DNA of 64,000 bases. Origin: Pseudogulbenkiania ferrooxidans 2002 (GTDB lineage: Bacteria > Pseudomonadota > Gammaproteobacteria > Burkholderiales > Chromobacteriaceae). The DNA lies in contig NZ_ACIS01000006.1 of NCBI RefSeq assembly GCF_000174355.1, forward strand, positions 240,434-304,433. The letters are read 5' to 3'. How positions within the stretch are numbered: the first letter of the stretch is position 1; each line of letters opens with the position of its first letter. A program made the translations under genes and the position numbers. A model generated the notes under the pieces. The model saw only the letters and a list, made by a program, of their open reading frames with translations. It had not been told where the DNA came from and searched no databases. Positions 1 to 12,378 of this stretch are shown in pieces.

Positions 1-1
1 C

Positions 2-324
2 AAGAAGCGCATCGAGGAAATCACCGTCGAAGTCGAAGTAGGCAAGATCTACGAAGGCACCGTGGTGAAGATTCTCGACACAACGTCGGCGCCATCGTAT
101 CGATCCTGCCGGGCAAGGATGGCCTGGTACACATCTCGCAGATCGCCAACGAGCGTATCAAGAACGTGTCCGACTACCTGAAAGAAGGCCAAGTGGTGAA
201 GGTCAAGGCGATCGAGATGGACGACCGCGGCCGTATCCGCCTGTCGATCAAGGCCCTGCTGGAAGACGAAGCCAAGACGGCGCGCGAAACCGCCGACTCC
301 TTCGGTCTGAAGGCCGGCAGCTGA
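2..324 (+). CDS. pnp: Polynucleotide phosphorylase, C-terminal end (partial, frameshifted)
   Basis: This is the 3' end of PNPase, the phosphorolytic 3'-5' exoribonuclease of the RNA degradosome; only the KH/S1 RNA-binding tail lies in the window. Upstream of about position 78 the tail reads in frame 2 ([13 protein letters not shown]). Downstream it reads in frame 1 ([19 protein letters not shown]) through to TGA at 322-324. The switch coincides with a repeated ac dinucleotide at 78-82, so the S1 domain is interrupted by an apparent 2-bp insertion. Removing it restores the expected ILDNVGAIV junction. Either the strain makes a PNPase lacking a proper S1 domain or the assembly has an error; the latter seems more likely because both flanks are perfectly conserved. 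A strong terminator follows. Confidence 0.85.
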   Translation, partial: EAHRGNHRRSRSRQDLRRHRGEDSRHNVGAIVSILPGKDGLVHISQIANERIKNVSDYLKEGQVVKVKAIEMDDRGRIRLSIKALLEDEAKTARETADSFGLKAGS

Positions 325-342
325 GTCTGATCGCTGCCAGTG

Positions 343-370
343 AAAAGCCCGCGCATGCGCGGGCTTTTTT
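343..370 (+). terminator. Rho-independent terminator after pnp
   Basis: A GC-rich self-complementary stem (AGCCCGCGCA/TGCGCGGGCT, 346-365) is preceded by an A run and followed by a T run. It lies 20 bp past the pnp stop, between convergent pnp and the DUF2249 gene, so it may serve both strands. Confidence 0.85.
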
Positions 371-405
371 GTTGCCTTGGGTGTGAGGGCACCGCCGTAT
401 CGCGT

Positions 406-630
406 TTAGTCTTCCGCCGGACGGCGCAGGTGCAGCAGCACACCGCCTTCGCTGCCGGTTTCGAAGCGGTACTCGAGTGCGGCATACTCGTCCAGCATCG
501 GGATCAGCGGGCCGGGAAAGTGCGGTAGGATGAAGGAGGCTTCGCCTCCTGCTTGAAGCTCATCGGCCGCATTGAGGATGATTTCGATCGGCCCGGGCGG
601 GGCCATGTTTCTCAGGTCTTGGGCTGGCAT
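406..630 (-). CDS. DUF2249 domain protein
   Basis: A 74-residue soluble protein matching the DUF2249 family by its opening DLRNMAPPGPIEIIL, the central LPHFPGPLIPML and the closing LHLRRP. The family is small and alpha/beta, and is often encoded beside hemerythrins, NnrS and denitrification or nitric-oxide genes; its biochemical role is unknown to me. It lies 58 bp downstream of nnrS on the same strand and is probably co-transcribed with it, so a part in the nitric-oxide or redox response is an inference from context. The start is the ATG complementary to 628-630. The gene is convergent with pnp and shares the terminator region. Confidence 0.7.
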   Translation of the reverse strand: MPAQDLRNMAPPGPIEIILNAADELQAGGEASFILPHFPGPLIPMLDEYAALEYRFETGSEGGVLLHLRRPAED

Positions 631-688
631 GATGGGTCTCTTGGTCGGGTGGTCGGGTCGGTAGGTGCGCTACGGAGAAAATCGATAC

Positions 689-1954
689 TTAGCCGGGCTT
701 GCCGTCCTCGCGCCGCTTCAAGTAGGCCGGGATGAACAGCCTACCCCAGCATAGCAGCGTGAGCAGCCAGCCGCCGGCGGCGACCACATACAGCACGCTG
801 GTCAGCCCAGCGGGGGGGAGGTCGGCGAGCACCCGCGCCAGCGCCATCCAGTGGGCGGCGAGGTAAAGCCGCCATATCCCAGGACTGGCTTCCAGCGGCC
901 GCCCTGAATGGCCGAGACTGACCCGTGTCACGAAGGCGATCATCATGGTCAGGAAGAAGCCGGTGGTGATGGCGTGCAGCGGCGCGAGCCCCAGTAGGGG
1001 TTGGCCGAAGAGGGCGGCCCCTTCTTGCAGGACGTACAGGGTGAAACCGATCGCCAGCCAGGCAAAGGCCAGGTGCAGCATGCCCAGCAAGCGCACCGAC
1101 AGGCTGGCACGCAACTGCCAGCGCCACGAGGTGTAGGCCAGCAGCAGGGCGAACGGCAGGTCGGCGGGCAGGGTGGTGACGCCGGCGATGTGCAGCAGGC
1201 CGTGGCCGAACGAGCCGCCCAGCAGGGCATAGAGCAGCCAGTTCGGTCGCCATACGGTATAGCCGGCAAGCACGCTCGAGGAAAAGAACGGTACCATGCG
1301 ATGGCTGACGGTCAGGAAGACCGGCAGCAAAAAGCCCCATAGCGCCAGGTCACGCATCACTGCCCAGCCGAGGGTGTCACCGCTGAGCAGCCAGCAGAGG
1401 GCGGCCATCAGCCCGGCGAGGCCGACGATGAAGGCCAGTTCCACCGCGATGGCGTGGCGCCGGTCGGGTTGCGGGCTGGCCAGGATGATCTGGCCGAAGA
1501 CCAGCACCAGTCCGGCAAAGCCCAGTGCATAACTCAATAGGCCGGCCACGGCCAGGCCCGGGCCCAGCGCCAGGGCGGCGAGCCACGCTACCAGGCCGCC
1601 CGCCATCAGGGCCGGAATGGCCAGGTAGCGGGCGCGAGACGGCGCGTCGACGTTGAGCCAGCGTGGTCCGGCGGTCAGGATGAAGCCGGTCATGAAGAAC
1701 GGAAAAATGCCGTACAGCATCAGGAAGCCGTGCGCCAGCGTGGCGGGGATGGATAGCGGCAGGGCAAAGCCTGCCAGGCGGTGGCTCATTTCCAGCGACC
1801 AGCCTGCCAAGAGCGTGATGGCGAACACCATGCCGGGCAGGAAGGCCACGCGGTGCGGTGCCTGCAAGAAGGCCGGTAGCGTGACTGCCGGCGATGGTTT
1901 TGGAGCCAGGCCGGGGCCGGGAGTGGGGGTGGGGGATAGCGGTCGCATCTTCAT
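689..1954 (-). CDS. nnrS: NnrS family haem-copper membrane protein
   Basis: NnrS is an integral inner-membrane haem- and copper-containing protein that relieves nitric-oxide stress, probably by protecting metal centres. The 421-residue product has about twelve hydrophobic segments after a proline-rich N-terminus. It carries the family signatures: HRVAFLPG at 34-41, AHGFLMLYGIFPFF at 74-87, HRMVPFF at 218-224, HAITTGFF at 327-334 and GHSGRPL at 348-354, which together supply the conserved histidines. It is divergent from the Crp/Fnr-type gene at 2039, which probably controls it, and is followed by the DUF2249 gene. No NO reductase gene is in the window. One copy of the dispersed word GTTGGCCGAA lies inside it at 1000. 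Confidence 0.85.
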   Translation of the reverse strand: MKMRPLSPTPTPGPGLAPKPSPAVTLPAFLQAPHRVAFLPGMVFAITLLAGWSLEMSHRLAGFALPLSIPATLAHGFLMLYGIFPFFMTGFILTAGPRWLNVDAPSRARYLAIPALMAGGLVAWLAALALGPGLAVAGLLSYALGFAGLVLVFGQIILASPQPDRRHAIAVELAFIVGLAGLMAALCWLLSGDTLGWAVMRDLALWGFLLPVFLTVSHRMVPFFSSSVLAGYTVWRPNWLLYALLGGSFGHGLLHIAGVTTLPADLPFALLLAYTSWRWQLRASLSVRLLGMLHLAFAWLAIGFTLYVLQEGAALFGQPLLGLAPLHAITTGFFLTMMIAFVTRVSLGHSGRPLEASPGIWRLYLAAHWMALARVLADLPPAGLTSVLYVVAAGGWLLTLLCWGRLFIPAYLKRREDGKPG

Positions 1955-1983
1955 ACAACTCCGGATGGGGTATTAGGGAGTAT

Positions 1984-2000
1984 CGGACGCACGTCGTCCG
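1984..2000. promoter_or_regulatory. Inverted repeat in the nnrS/dnr-like divergent promoter region
   Basis: CGGACG and CGTCCG form a perfect 6-bp inverted repeat with a 5-bp centre in the 84 bp between the divergent nnrS and Crp/Fnr-type genes. It could be an operator, but it does not match the TTGAT-N4-ATCAA FNR/Dnr box, and no good FNR box was seen in this gap. Confidence 0.25.
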
Positions 2001-2038
2001 AGCTGAATGATCAGAGTCAAGAATCGAGGGAGAAAATC

Positions 2039-2719
2039 ATGTCCGGGCCGTCAACGCACGCCTTTCTCAAGCACATTCCATTGTTCAGCGTTTGCCATGA
2101 GGATGAACTGTCCAGGTTGGCCGAAAGGGCGATCGAGCAGCGCTACGAAAAGGGGCAGATGCTGTTCCAGCGTGGCGACCCGTGCCAGGGCATGTACGTG
2201 CTGGTGTACGGCCGTATCAAGATCGCCATCGTCGCGCGCCAGGGAACCGAGAAAGTGATCGAAATCATTCACCCTTCGCAAAGCTTCGGCGAAGCCGTGA
2301 TGTTTCTCGAGCAGCCCTATCCGGTGATGGCGCAGGCGGTGGAAGATTCGCTGGTGCTGTTCATCCCGGCCGAAACCCTGTTTACCGCGCTGGATGACGA
2401 CAGCCGCCTGGCACGACGCATGCTGGCGGGCTTGTCGATGCGGCTGCGAACGCTACTCAAGGATGTCGAGACCTACACGCTGGAGTCGGCCGTGGAGCGC
2501 GTGGTGGGCTACCTGCTCAACAGCCTGGAGGACAGCGACGACAACGTGGTCAACCTGCCGGTCAACAAACAGACGCTGGCCTCACGCCTCAACCTGACCC
2601 CGGAAACGTTCTCCCGGGTTCTGCAAAAACTCTCCGAACAGGCCGGGATCGTGGTGGAAGGCCGGGAAATCCGCGTTCCTGACCGTAATAAGCTATCCGA
2701 AATGCGCAATCTGGCCTGA
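2039..2719 (+). CDS. Crp/Fnr family regulator (Dnr/NnrR-like)
   Basis: A 226-residue transcription factor with a cyclic-nucleotide-fold sensor domain (about 10-125), a dimerisation helix (125-155) and a C-terminal winged helix-turn-helix. The HTH at 176-198 carries the recognition signature ETFSR (189-193). This is the ExxSR pattern of FNR-type proteins that read TTGAT half-sites. The four-cysteine cluster of oxygen-sensing FNR is absent (only C19 and C49 in the N-terminus), so the protein is more like the haem/NO-sensing Dnr-NnrR branch. Divergence from nnrS supports an NO-responsive role. The ATG at 2039 follows a GGGAG ribosome-binding site. A copy of GTTGGCCGAA at 2116 encodes part of RLAER. 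Confidence 0.75.
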   Translation: MSGPSTHAFLKHIPLFSVCHEDELSRLAERAIEQRYEKGQMLFQRGDPCQGMYVLVYGRIKIAIVARQGTEKVIEIIHPSQSFGEAVMFLEQPYPVMAQAVEDSLVLFIPAETLFTALDDDSRLARRMLAGLSMRLRTLLKDVETYTLESAVERVVGYLLNSLEDSDDNVVNLPVNKQTLASRLNLTPETFSRVLQKLSEQAGIVVEGREIRVPDRNKLSEMRNLA

Positions 2720-2729
2720 TTTGCGCTGA

Positions 2730-4079
<1,350 letters not shown>

Positions 4080-4103
4080 ACCCGCCCCCTTCTCTTAACA
4101 ATT

Positions 4104-4170
4104 GACGTTTTTCACCCGCGACCTGCCCGGCTGGGCAGGTCGTAGGGGACGGCTGCGCCTGAAAAACGTC
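4104..4170 (+). promoter_or_regulatory. Nested inverted repeat between astC and aruF
   Basis: An outer perfect 11-bp inverted repeat, GACGTTTTTCA (4104-4114) and TGAAAAACGTC (4160-4170), encloses a 9-bp hairpin, GACCTGCCC (4120-4128) and GGGCAGGTC (4133-4141). There is no T-tract, so it is not a classic terminator. It could be an mRNA processing or stabilising structure that sets different levels of astC and the downstream genes. Confidence 0.5.
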
Positions 4171-4206
4171 GCGACAATGATTTGACATGCTTGGGAGGGC
4201 TTGCCC

Positions 4207-5241
4207 ATGTTAGTCGTCCGTCCAGTCCGGACCTCCGATCTGCCTGCAATCGAGCGCATGGCAGTGGCCAGCGGCATCGGCGTGACCAGTTTGCCCAATG
4301 ACCGGGACAAGTTGTTCGAGCGTATCCAGCAATCGGCCAGCGCTTTCGAGCACGAGGCGGTGCCGGATACCGGCCGCGAATTCTATATGTTCGTGCTGGA
4401 AGAGCACGGCGAGGTGGTGGGGACTGCCTCGATCAGCGCTTCCGCCGGTTTCGATGAACCATTCTACAGCTATCGCAGCGAGACCTTTGTGCACGCCTCG
4501 CGTCCGCTCAAGGTCAACAACCGCATCCATGTGCTGAATATCTGCCACGACCTGACCGGGATGGTGCAGTTGTGCGGCTTCTACGCCGACCCGGCCTACC
4601 GTGGCCTCGGCAGCGAGCTGCTGTCGCGTGCCCGCCTGCTGTTCATCGCCGGGCAGCGCGAGCGCTTCGGCAAGCGCATTCTGGCCGAGATGCAGGGTAT
4701 TCACGACGAGCAGGGGCAGTCGCCGTTCTGGAACGCCATCGGCCGGCGCTTCTTCAATATGGATTTCATCCAGGTGGAGCAGGCCTTCGTCTCGCACAGC
4801 AAGACCTTCATCGCCGAACTGATGCCGGCCTACCCGATCTACGTGCCCTTGCTGCCGGACGAGGCGCAGAACGCCATCGGCCAGGTCCACCCGGATTTCG
4901 AGCGGCCGTTCATGCTGCTGACCAGCGAGGGCTTCGAGGCCGACAACTACCTCGACATCTTCGATGGCGGCGCGGTGCTGACCGCCGACGTCGACCGGCT
5001 GTGGACCGTCGAATGCAGCGGTACCTATCCGGTGGAAGTGTCGGTCAGCCTGCCGCCGTCCGCCACCACCATGCTGCTCAGCAATGGCTGCACCGACCGC
5101 TTTGCCGCGGTGGCGGCCCGCGTTGCCTTGGTCAACGGGATGGCGCTGATGACCCAGGATGTCGCTCAAGTGCTGGCGCTGTCGAACGGCCAGCCGGTGC
5201 GTGTGGTGCCGCTGCACGAGGCCAAGGAGAAACAATCATGA
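4207..5241 (+). CDS. aruF: Arginine N-succinyltransferase, alpha-type subunit
   Basis: AstA-family acyltransferase that transfers succinyl from succinyl-CoA to the alpha-amino group of arginine, the first step of the AST pathway. The 344-residue protein opens with VVRPVRTSDL and carries family signatures such as AEMQGIHDEQGQSPFWNAIG and FFNMDF. It is followed by a paralogue overlapping by 4 bp, the AruF/AruG two-subunit arrangement known from Pseudomonas. ATG 4207 is preferred to TTG 4201 because GGAGG lies about 7 bp upstream of the ATG. Alpha versus beta is assigned by gene order and is less certain than the family. Confidence 0.85.
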   Translation: MLVVRPVRTSDLPAIERMAVASGIGVTSLPNDRDKLFERIQQSASAFEHEAVPDTGREFYMFVLEEHGEVVGTASISASAGFDEPFYSYRSETFVHASRPLKVNNRIHVLNICHDLTGMVQLCGFYADPAYRGLGSELLSRARLLFIAGQRERFGKRILAEMQGIHDEQGQSPFWNAIGRRFFNMDFIQVEQAFVSHSKTFIAELMPAYPIYVPLLPDEAQNAIGQVHPDFERPFMLLTSEGFEADNYLDIFDGGAVLTADVDRLWTVECSGTYPVEVSVSLPPSATTMLLSNGCTDRFAAVAARVALVNGMALMTQDVAQVLALSNGQPVRVVPLHEAKEKQS

Positions 5242-6272
5242 TGGTGATCCGTCCCATTACCCGCGATGACCTGCCGGGGCTGATGAAGTTGGCGGCGAGT
5301 GCCGGCGTGGGCCTGACGTCGCTGCCGATCAACGAGGAACGTCTGGCCAAGCGCATCCTGCGCTCGGTGCGCTCGTTCAGCGGTGAGGCCGAGTTGGCCG
5401 AACAAGGCTACGTGTTTGTGCTGGAAGACGGCAGCAACGGCACCGTCGCTGGCATCTGCGCCCTGGAGGCTGCGGTCGGCCTGCACGAGCCTTGGTACAA
5501 CTACCGTGTCGGCACCATCGTGCACGCCTCGGAAGAGTTGAACGTCTATTCACGCCACGACACCCTGTTCCTGTCCAACGACCACACCGGCTATTCGGAA
5601 TTGTGCACGCTGTTCCTGCACCCGGATTACCGCGTCAACCGCAACGGTGGCTTGCTGTCGAAGAGCCGCTTCCTGTTCCTGGCCCAGTTCGCCGACCTGT
5701 TCGGCAAGATGGTGGTGGCCGAAATGCGCGGGGTCTCGGACAGCGACGGCAAGTCGCCGTTCTGGGAGGCGCTGGGCCGGCACTTCTTCTCCATGGAGTT
5801 CGCCGAAGCCGACTACCTGACCGGGGTCGGGCAGAAGGCCTTCGTTGCCGAACTGATGCCCAAGCACCCGGTGTACATCGATTTCCTGTCGCCAGAAGCC
5901 CGGGCCGTGATCGGGAAGACGCACGAGAACACCCGGCCGGCGGTCGCCATGCTGGAGTCCGAGGGCTTCCGTTACGAGGGCTACGTCGACATCTTCGACG
6001 CCGGTCCGACGGTGCAGGCCTATACCAGCGAAATTCGCGCCGTGAAGCAGAGCGTCATGGCCAGCGTCCGCGTCGTGACCGCTCCGGTCGAGGGCGAGCG
6101 CAAGAACCTGCTGGTGTCGAACACCCAGTTTGAAGGCTTCCGCGTGATTCTGGCGGAAACCACCGTCGTCGATAACGAGATTCTGCTGACGCCCGAAGAG
6201 GCGCACGCCCTGCAAGTGGGCGAAGGTGACCCGGTGCGCTGTGTCACGCTCTCGCCCAAGGAGACTATCTAA
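5238..6272 (+). CDS. aruG: Arginine N-succinyltransferase, beta-type subunit
   Basis: Second AstA-family subunit, 344 residues, opening with VIRPITRDDLPGL and sharing the AEMRGVSDSDGKSPFWEALG and FFSMEF signatures with the upstream paralogue. The ATG at 5238 overlaps the aruF stop in an ATGA junction, which implies translational coupling and equal stoichiometry as expected for a heteromeric enzyme. A second ATG at 5241 is also possible. The stop codon abuts the astD start. A GTTGGCCGAA copy at 5393 encodes LAE. Confidence 0.85.
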   Translation: MMVIRPITRDDLPGLMKLAASAGVGLTSLPINEERLAKRILRSVRSFSGEAELAEQGYVFVLEDGSNGTVAGICALEAAVGLHEPWYNYRVGTIVHASEELNVYSRHDTLFLSNDHTGYSELCTLFLHPDYRVNRNGGLLSKSRFLFLAQFADLFGKMVVAEMRGVSDSDGKSPFWEALGRHFFSMEFAEADYLTGVGQKAFVAELMPKHPVYIDFLSPEARAVIGKTHENTRPAVAMLESEGFRYEGYVDIFDAGPTVQAYTSEIRAVKQSVMASVRVVTAPVEGERKNLLVSNTQFEGFRVILAETTVVDNEILLTPEEAHALQVGEGDPVRCVTLSPKETI

Positions 6273-9079
<2,807 letters not shown>

Positions 9080-9094
9080 GTCCGGTTCTGGTGC

Positions 9095-9125
9095 AAAAAA
9101 GGCAGCCCGATGCGGGTTGCCTTTT
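9095..9125 (+). terminator. Terminator of the AST operon
   Basis: An A run, GGCAGCCCG/CGGGTTGCC stem (one G-U pair) with a 3-nt loop, and a CTTTTGTATTTTG tail lie 16 bp after the astB stop. Confidence 0.75.
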
Positions 9126-9419
9126 GTATTTTGTATACAACAAAAATTGCCGTTGCTCGACGCGAGTAGCAACGGAAAGAGCTTGTTTTCACGGCGTTTT
9201 CTTGCCAGCCCATCAGAGCTCATGACGGAAAATCGCTATTTGATCGAAAATCTGCAGGAAAATCGTCGGTTCAATCCGGGGCGTGCGATGTTTTGTTCTG
9301 GTGCAGTGCAGCGCGTTTCGGTTGTGTTTCGAGATTAATAAAAAAAATCCATAAAAAACAATTACTTGTGTCATGTTTGGGAGTCTATTCTTTAGGGGTT
9401 TTTGGGGCTCTTGTTAAGA
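9126..9419. other. Non-coding upstream region of liv operon with palindromes
   Basis: No credible gene is visible. The stretch is AT-richer than its surroundings. It contains the perfect 10-bp palindrome TTGTATACAA at 9131-9140, which resembles operators of FadR-subfamily GntR repressors. A second imperfect hairpin spans 9150-9175 (CCGTTG/CAACGG outer arms, CTCG/CGAG inner arms). Long A/T runs follow at about 9335-9365. Confidence 0.45.
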
Positions 9420-9449
9420 TTGACAGTCGATTGTAGACACACGCATAAT
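9420..9449 (+). promoter_or_regulatory. Sigma70 promoter for livHMGF
   Basis: A perfect -35 TTGACA (9420-9425), an 18-bp spacer and -10 CATAAT (9444-9449; five of six consensus bases) lie about 120 bp before the livH start, implying a leader of roughly 115 nt. Confidence 0.6.
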
Positions 9450-9569
9450 CCGCCGAAGTTTCCGGATAGTGACAGCAAAAGTCATCAACCGGACGCTAGA
9501 TGGACGATAACGAAAAGAGGGCCACCCCCGTCGTGTCGTCGGGTCTTCAATCAAAGGAGAATTCCCACC

Positions 9570-10499
9570 GTGGACATTTTTTTGCAACAGATACTCAATG
9601 GCCTCGTGCTGGGTAGCATCTACGCGCTGATCGCGCTGGGCTACACCATGGTGTACGGGATCATGGGGCTGATCAACTTCGCCCATGGCGAAGTCGTCAT
9701 GATGGGGGCCATGGTCACCATCACCGTCGTGACCTCGCTGATGGGGGCCGGAGTCAACCTTCCGGGGCCGATACTGGTTCTGATTGGTCTCGTTATCGCC
9801 ATTCCGGCCTGCGCGCTGTTGGGCTACACCATCGAACGCGTCGCCTACCGTCCGCTGCGCAACGCGCCGCGCCTGGCGCCGCTGATCACCGCGATCGGCC
9901 TGTCGATCGTGCTGCAGCAGGTGGCGATCCTGATCTGGGGCCGCAACTACATCCCGTTCCCGTCGATCCTCAGCCATGACACCGTCGAGATCTTCGGCGC
10001 CAGCATCACCGTGCTGCAGATCATGATCATCGTGCTGTGCCTGGTGATCATGGCCGGTCTGTTGATCATGGTCGAGAAGACCAAGCTCGGCCGCGCCATG
10101 CGCGCCACCAGCCAGAACCCGGGCGTGGCCTCGCTGATGGGCGTCAACGTCAACACCATCATCTCCTCCACCTTCATGCTGGGCTCCGCGCTGGGCGCCA
10201 TCGCCGGCGTGATGGTCGCCACCAACTACGACCAGGCCCACTACTACATGGGCTTCCTGATCGGCCTGAAGGCGTTCACCGCGGCGGTCCTGGGCGGCAT
10301 CGGCAACCTCGGCGGCGCCGTGGCGGGCGGTATCCTGCTCGGCATCATCGAGAGCCTGGGCGCCGGCTACATCGGCACCCTGACCGGCGGCTTCCTCGGC
10401 AGCCACTACCAGGACATCTTCGCCTTCATGGTGCTGATCCTGGTGCTGATCTTCCGTCCGTCCGGCCTGCTGGGCGAAAAAATGGCCGACCGTGCCTGA
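9570..10499 (+). CDS. livH: Branched-chain amino acid ABC transporter permease LivH
   Basis: Inner-membrane permease of the Leu/Ile/Val (HAAT) ABC importer. The 309 residues form about eight hydrophobic segments and open with LQQILNGLVLGSIYALIALGYTMVYGI, followed by the family motif INFAHGEV. The GTG start at 9570 is preceded by AAAGGAG (9553-9559); an upstream in-frame extension (from 9402) is not hydrophobic and runs through the promoter, so it was rejected. It is the first gene of livHMGF. No periplasmic binding protein gene (livK/livJ) is adjacent. Confidence 0.9.
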   Translation: MDIFLQQILNGLVLGSIYALIALGYTMVYGIMGLINFAHGEVVMMGAMVTITVVTSLMGAGVNLPGPILVLIGLVIAIPACALLGYTIERVAYRPLRNAPRLAPLITAIGLSIVLQQVAILIWGRNYIPFPSILSHDTVEIFGASITVLQIMIIVLCLVIMAGLLIMVEKTKLGRAMRATSQNPGVASLMGVNVNTIISSTFMLGSALGAIAGVMVATNYDQAHYYMGFLIGLKAFTAAVLGGIGNLGGAVAGGILLGIIESLGAGYIGTLTGGFLGSHYQDIFAFMVLILVLIFRPSGLLGEKMADRA

Positions 10500-10518
10500 T
10501 CGAAGGGGAGAAACAAAC

Positions 10519-11604
10519 ATGACCATGGCACTAGAAATGAACAAGCTCGACACCAACAAGAAGGTCGGCCTGTTCCTCGTGTCGGCCATCGTGCTCGCGG
10601 TGCTGCCGTTCGTCGTCGGCGGCCTGCTGGGCAACTCGTGGCTGCGCATCATCGACTTCGCGCTGCTGTACGTGATGCTGGCGCTGGGGCTCAACATCGT
10701 GGTCGGCTTCGCCGGCCTGCTGGACCTGGGCTTCATCGCCTTCTACGCCGTCGGCGCCTACACCTTTGCGCTGTTGGGTTCGCCGCACTTCGACATCCAC
10801 CTGCCGTTCTACATCACCATCCCCCTCGGGGCGCTGGTGGCAGCGTTCTTCGGCATCCTGCTCGGCACCCCGGTGCTGCGCCTGAAGGGCGACTACCTGG
10901 CGATCGTGACGCTGGGCTTCGGTGAGATCGTGCGTATCTTCATGAACAACCTGAACGCGCCGATCAACATCACCAACGGCCCGCAGGGGATCAACCTGAT
11001 CGATCCGGTCAAGATCGGCGGGCTGTCGTTCGGCAAGCCGCTGGAGATCGCCGGCCACAGCTTCAACAGCGTTTACCTGTACTACTACTTCTTCCTGGCG
11101 CTGACCGTGCTGGTGGTGATCATGGCCTGGCGCCTGCAGCACTCGCGCATCGGCCGTGCCTGGGTGGCGATGCGTGAAGACTCGATCGCCGCCGCCGCGA
11201 TGGGGCTCAACATCCGCAACATCAAGCTCTTGGCGTTCTCGCTGGGCGCGCTGTCGGGTGGTGTGGCCGGTGGCCTGTTCGCCTCGTTCCAGGGCTTCAT
11301 CTCGCCGGAATCGTTCGGTCTGTTGGAGTCGGTAATGATCCTGGCGATGATCGTGCTGGGCGGCATGGGCCACATCCCGGGCGTGATCCTGGGGGCGGTG
11401 GTGCTGACCGTGGCGCCGGAAGTGCTGCGCGACGTCATCGGCCCGCTGCAGATGCACACCTTCGGTCGCATGCTGATCGACCCGGAAAACGCCCGCATGC
11501 TGATCTTCGGCCTCGCCTTGGTCATCATGATGCTGCTGCGTCCGGAAGGCATGTGGCCGTCCAAGCGCCGCAAGGCCGAGTTCGACGACGCGAAGAAAGG
11601 TTAA
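10519..11604 (+). CDS. livM: Branched-chain amino acid ABC transporter permease LivM
   Basis: Second permease of the HAAT importer, 361 residues with about ten hydrophobic segments. It carries the LivM motifs LNIVVGFAGLLDLGFIAFYAVGAY-type core and GDYLAIVTLGFGEIVRI, and a C-terminal RPEGMWP. ATG 10519 follows GGGGAG; it lies 19 bp after livH. The first 14 residues are cytoplasmic and polar, as in other LivM proteins. Co-transcribed with livH, livG and livF. Confidence 0.9.
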   Translation: MTMALEMNKLDTNKKVGLFLVSAIVLAVLPFVVGGLLGNSWLRIIDFALLYVMLALGLNIVVGFAGLLDLGFIAFYAVGAYTFALLGSPHFDIHLPFYITIPLGALVAAFFGILLGTPVLRLKGDYLAIVTLGFGEIVRIFMNNLNAPINITNGPQGINLIDPVKIGGLSFGKPLEIAGHSFNSVYLYYYFFLALTVLVVIMAWRLQHSRIGRAWVAMREDSIAAAAMGLNIRNIKLLAFSLGALSGGVAGGLFASFQGFISPESFGLLESVMILAMIVLGGMGHIPGVILGAVVLTVAPEVLRDVIGPLQMHTFGRMLIDPENARMLIFGLALVIMMLLRPEGMWPSKRRKAEFDDAKKG

Positions 11605-11607
11605 GCC

Positions 11608-12378
11608 ATGGCACACGCTCTGCTGAAAATCGAAGGCATCAACAAGCGCTTTGGCGGCCTGCATGCCCTGAACAATGTCGGTCTGACCATCAACAAGGGT
11701 GAGATCTACGGCCTGATCGGCCCGAACGGCGCCGGCAAGACCACGCTGTTCAACGTGTTGACCGGTCTCTATCAGCCCGACGAAGGTACCTTCACCTTCG
11801 ACGGCCAGGACCTGTTCCGCGCCAAGCCGCACGTGGTGGTCGGCACCGGCATCGCCCGGACCTTCCAGAACATCCGCCTGTTCGGTGAGATGACCGCGCT
11901 GGAGAACGTCATGGTGGGTCGCCACATCCGCTCCAAGGCCAACGCCCTGGGTGCGATCCTGCGCGACAAGAAGACCATGGCCGAAGAGAAGGCGATCGAA
12001 GCCAAGGCGTGGGAGCTGCTGGCCTACGTCGGCATCACCGACGTTGCCTTTGAACGCGCCCGCAACCTGTCGTACGGCCACCAGCGCCGCCTGGAGATCG
12101 CCCGTGCGCTGGCCACCGAGCCCAAGCTGTTGGCGCTCGACGAACCGGCCGCCGGCATGAACCCGAGCGAAACCGAAGACCTCAAGGTGCTGATGGAAAA
12201 GATCCGCAAGGACGGCGTGACCGTGCTGCTGATCGAACACGACGTGAAGCTGATGATGGGCCTGTGCGACCGCATCGCCGTACTCGACTACGGCAAGAAG
12301 ATCGCCGAAGGCGTGCCGGAAGTGGTGCGCAAGGACCCGAAAGTGATTGAAGCCTACCTGGGAGCGGCCCACGCATGA
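11608..12378 (+). CDS. livG: Branched-chain amino acid ABC transporter ATPase LivG
   Basis: Cytoplasmic ATPase of the HAAT importer, 256 residues. It shows Walker A GPNGAGKTT (about 38-46), the signature LSYGHQRRLEIARAL (LivG-type, not LSGGQ), Walker B LLALDEPAAGMN and switch histidine in LIEHDVKLMMGLCD. It starts three bases after the livM stop and overlaps livF in an ATGA junction, so the two ATPases are translationally coupled and expected to form a heterodimer. Confidence 0.9.
   Translation: MAHALLKIEGINKRFGGLHALNNVGLTINKGEIYGLIGPNGAGKTTLFNVLTGLYQPDEGTFTFDGQDLFRAKPHVVVGTGIARTFQNIRLFGEMTALENVMVGRHIRSKANALGAILRDKKTMAEEKAIEAKAWELLAYVGITDVAFERARNLSYGHQRRLEIARALATEPKLLALDEPAAGMNPSETEDLKVLMEKIRKDGVTVLLIEHDVKLMMGLCDRIAVLDYGKKIAEGVPEVVRKDPKVIEAYLGAAHA

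Noticed and set aside
1955-2038. FNR/Dnr box between nnrS and the Crp/Fnr-type gene
   Set aside because: No TTGAT-N4-ATCAA-like site with acceptable match was found; only an unrelated inverted repeat.
10531-12372. A 613-codon minus-strand frame opposite livM and livG
   Set aside because: Extremely His/Gln/Asp-rich, no family resemblance, and opposite well-defined ABC transporter genes.
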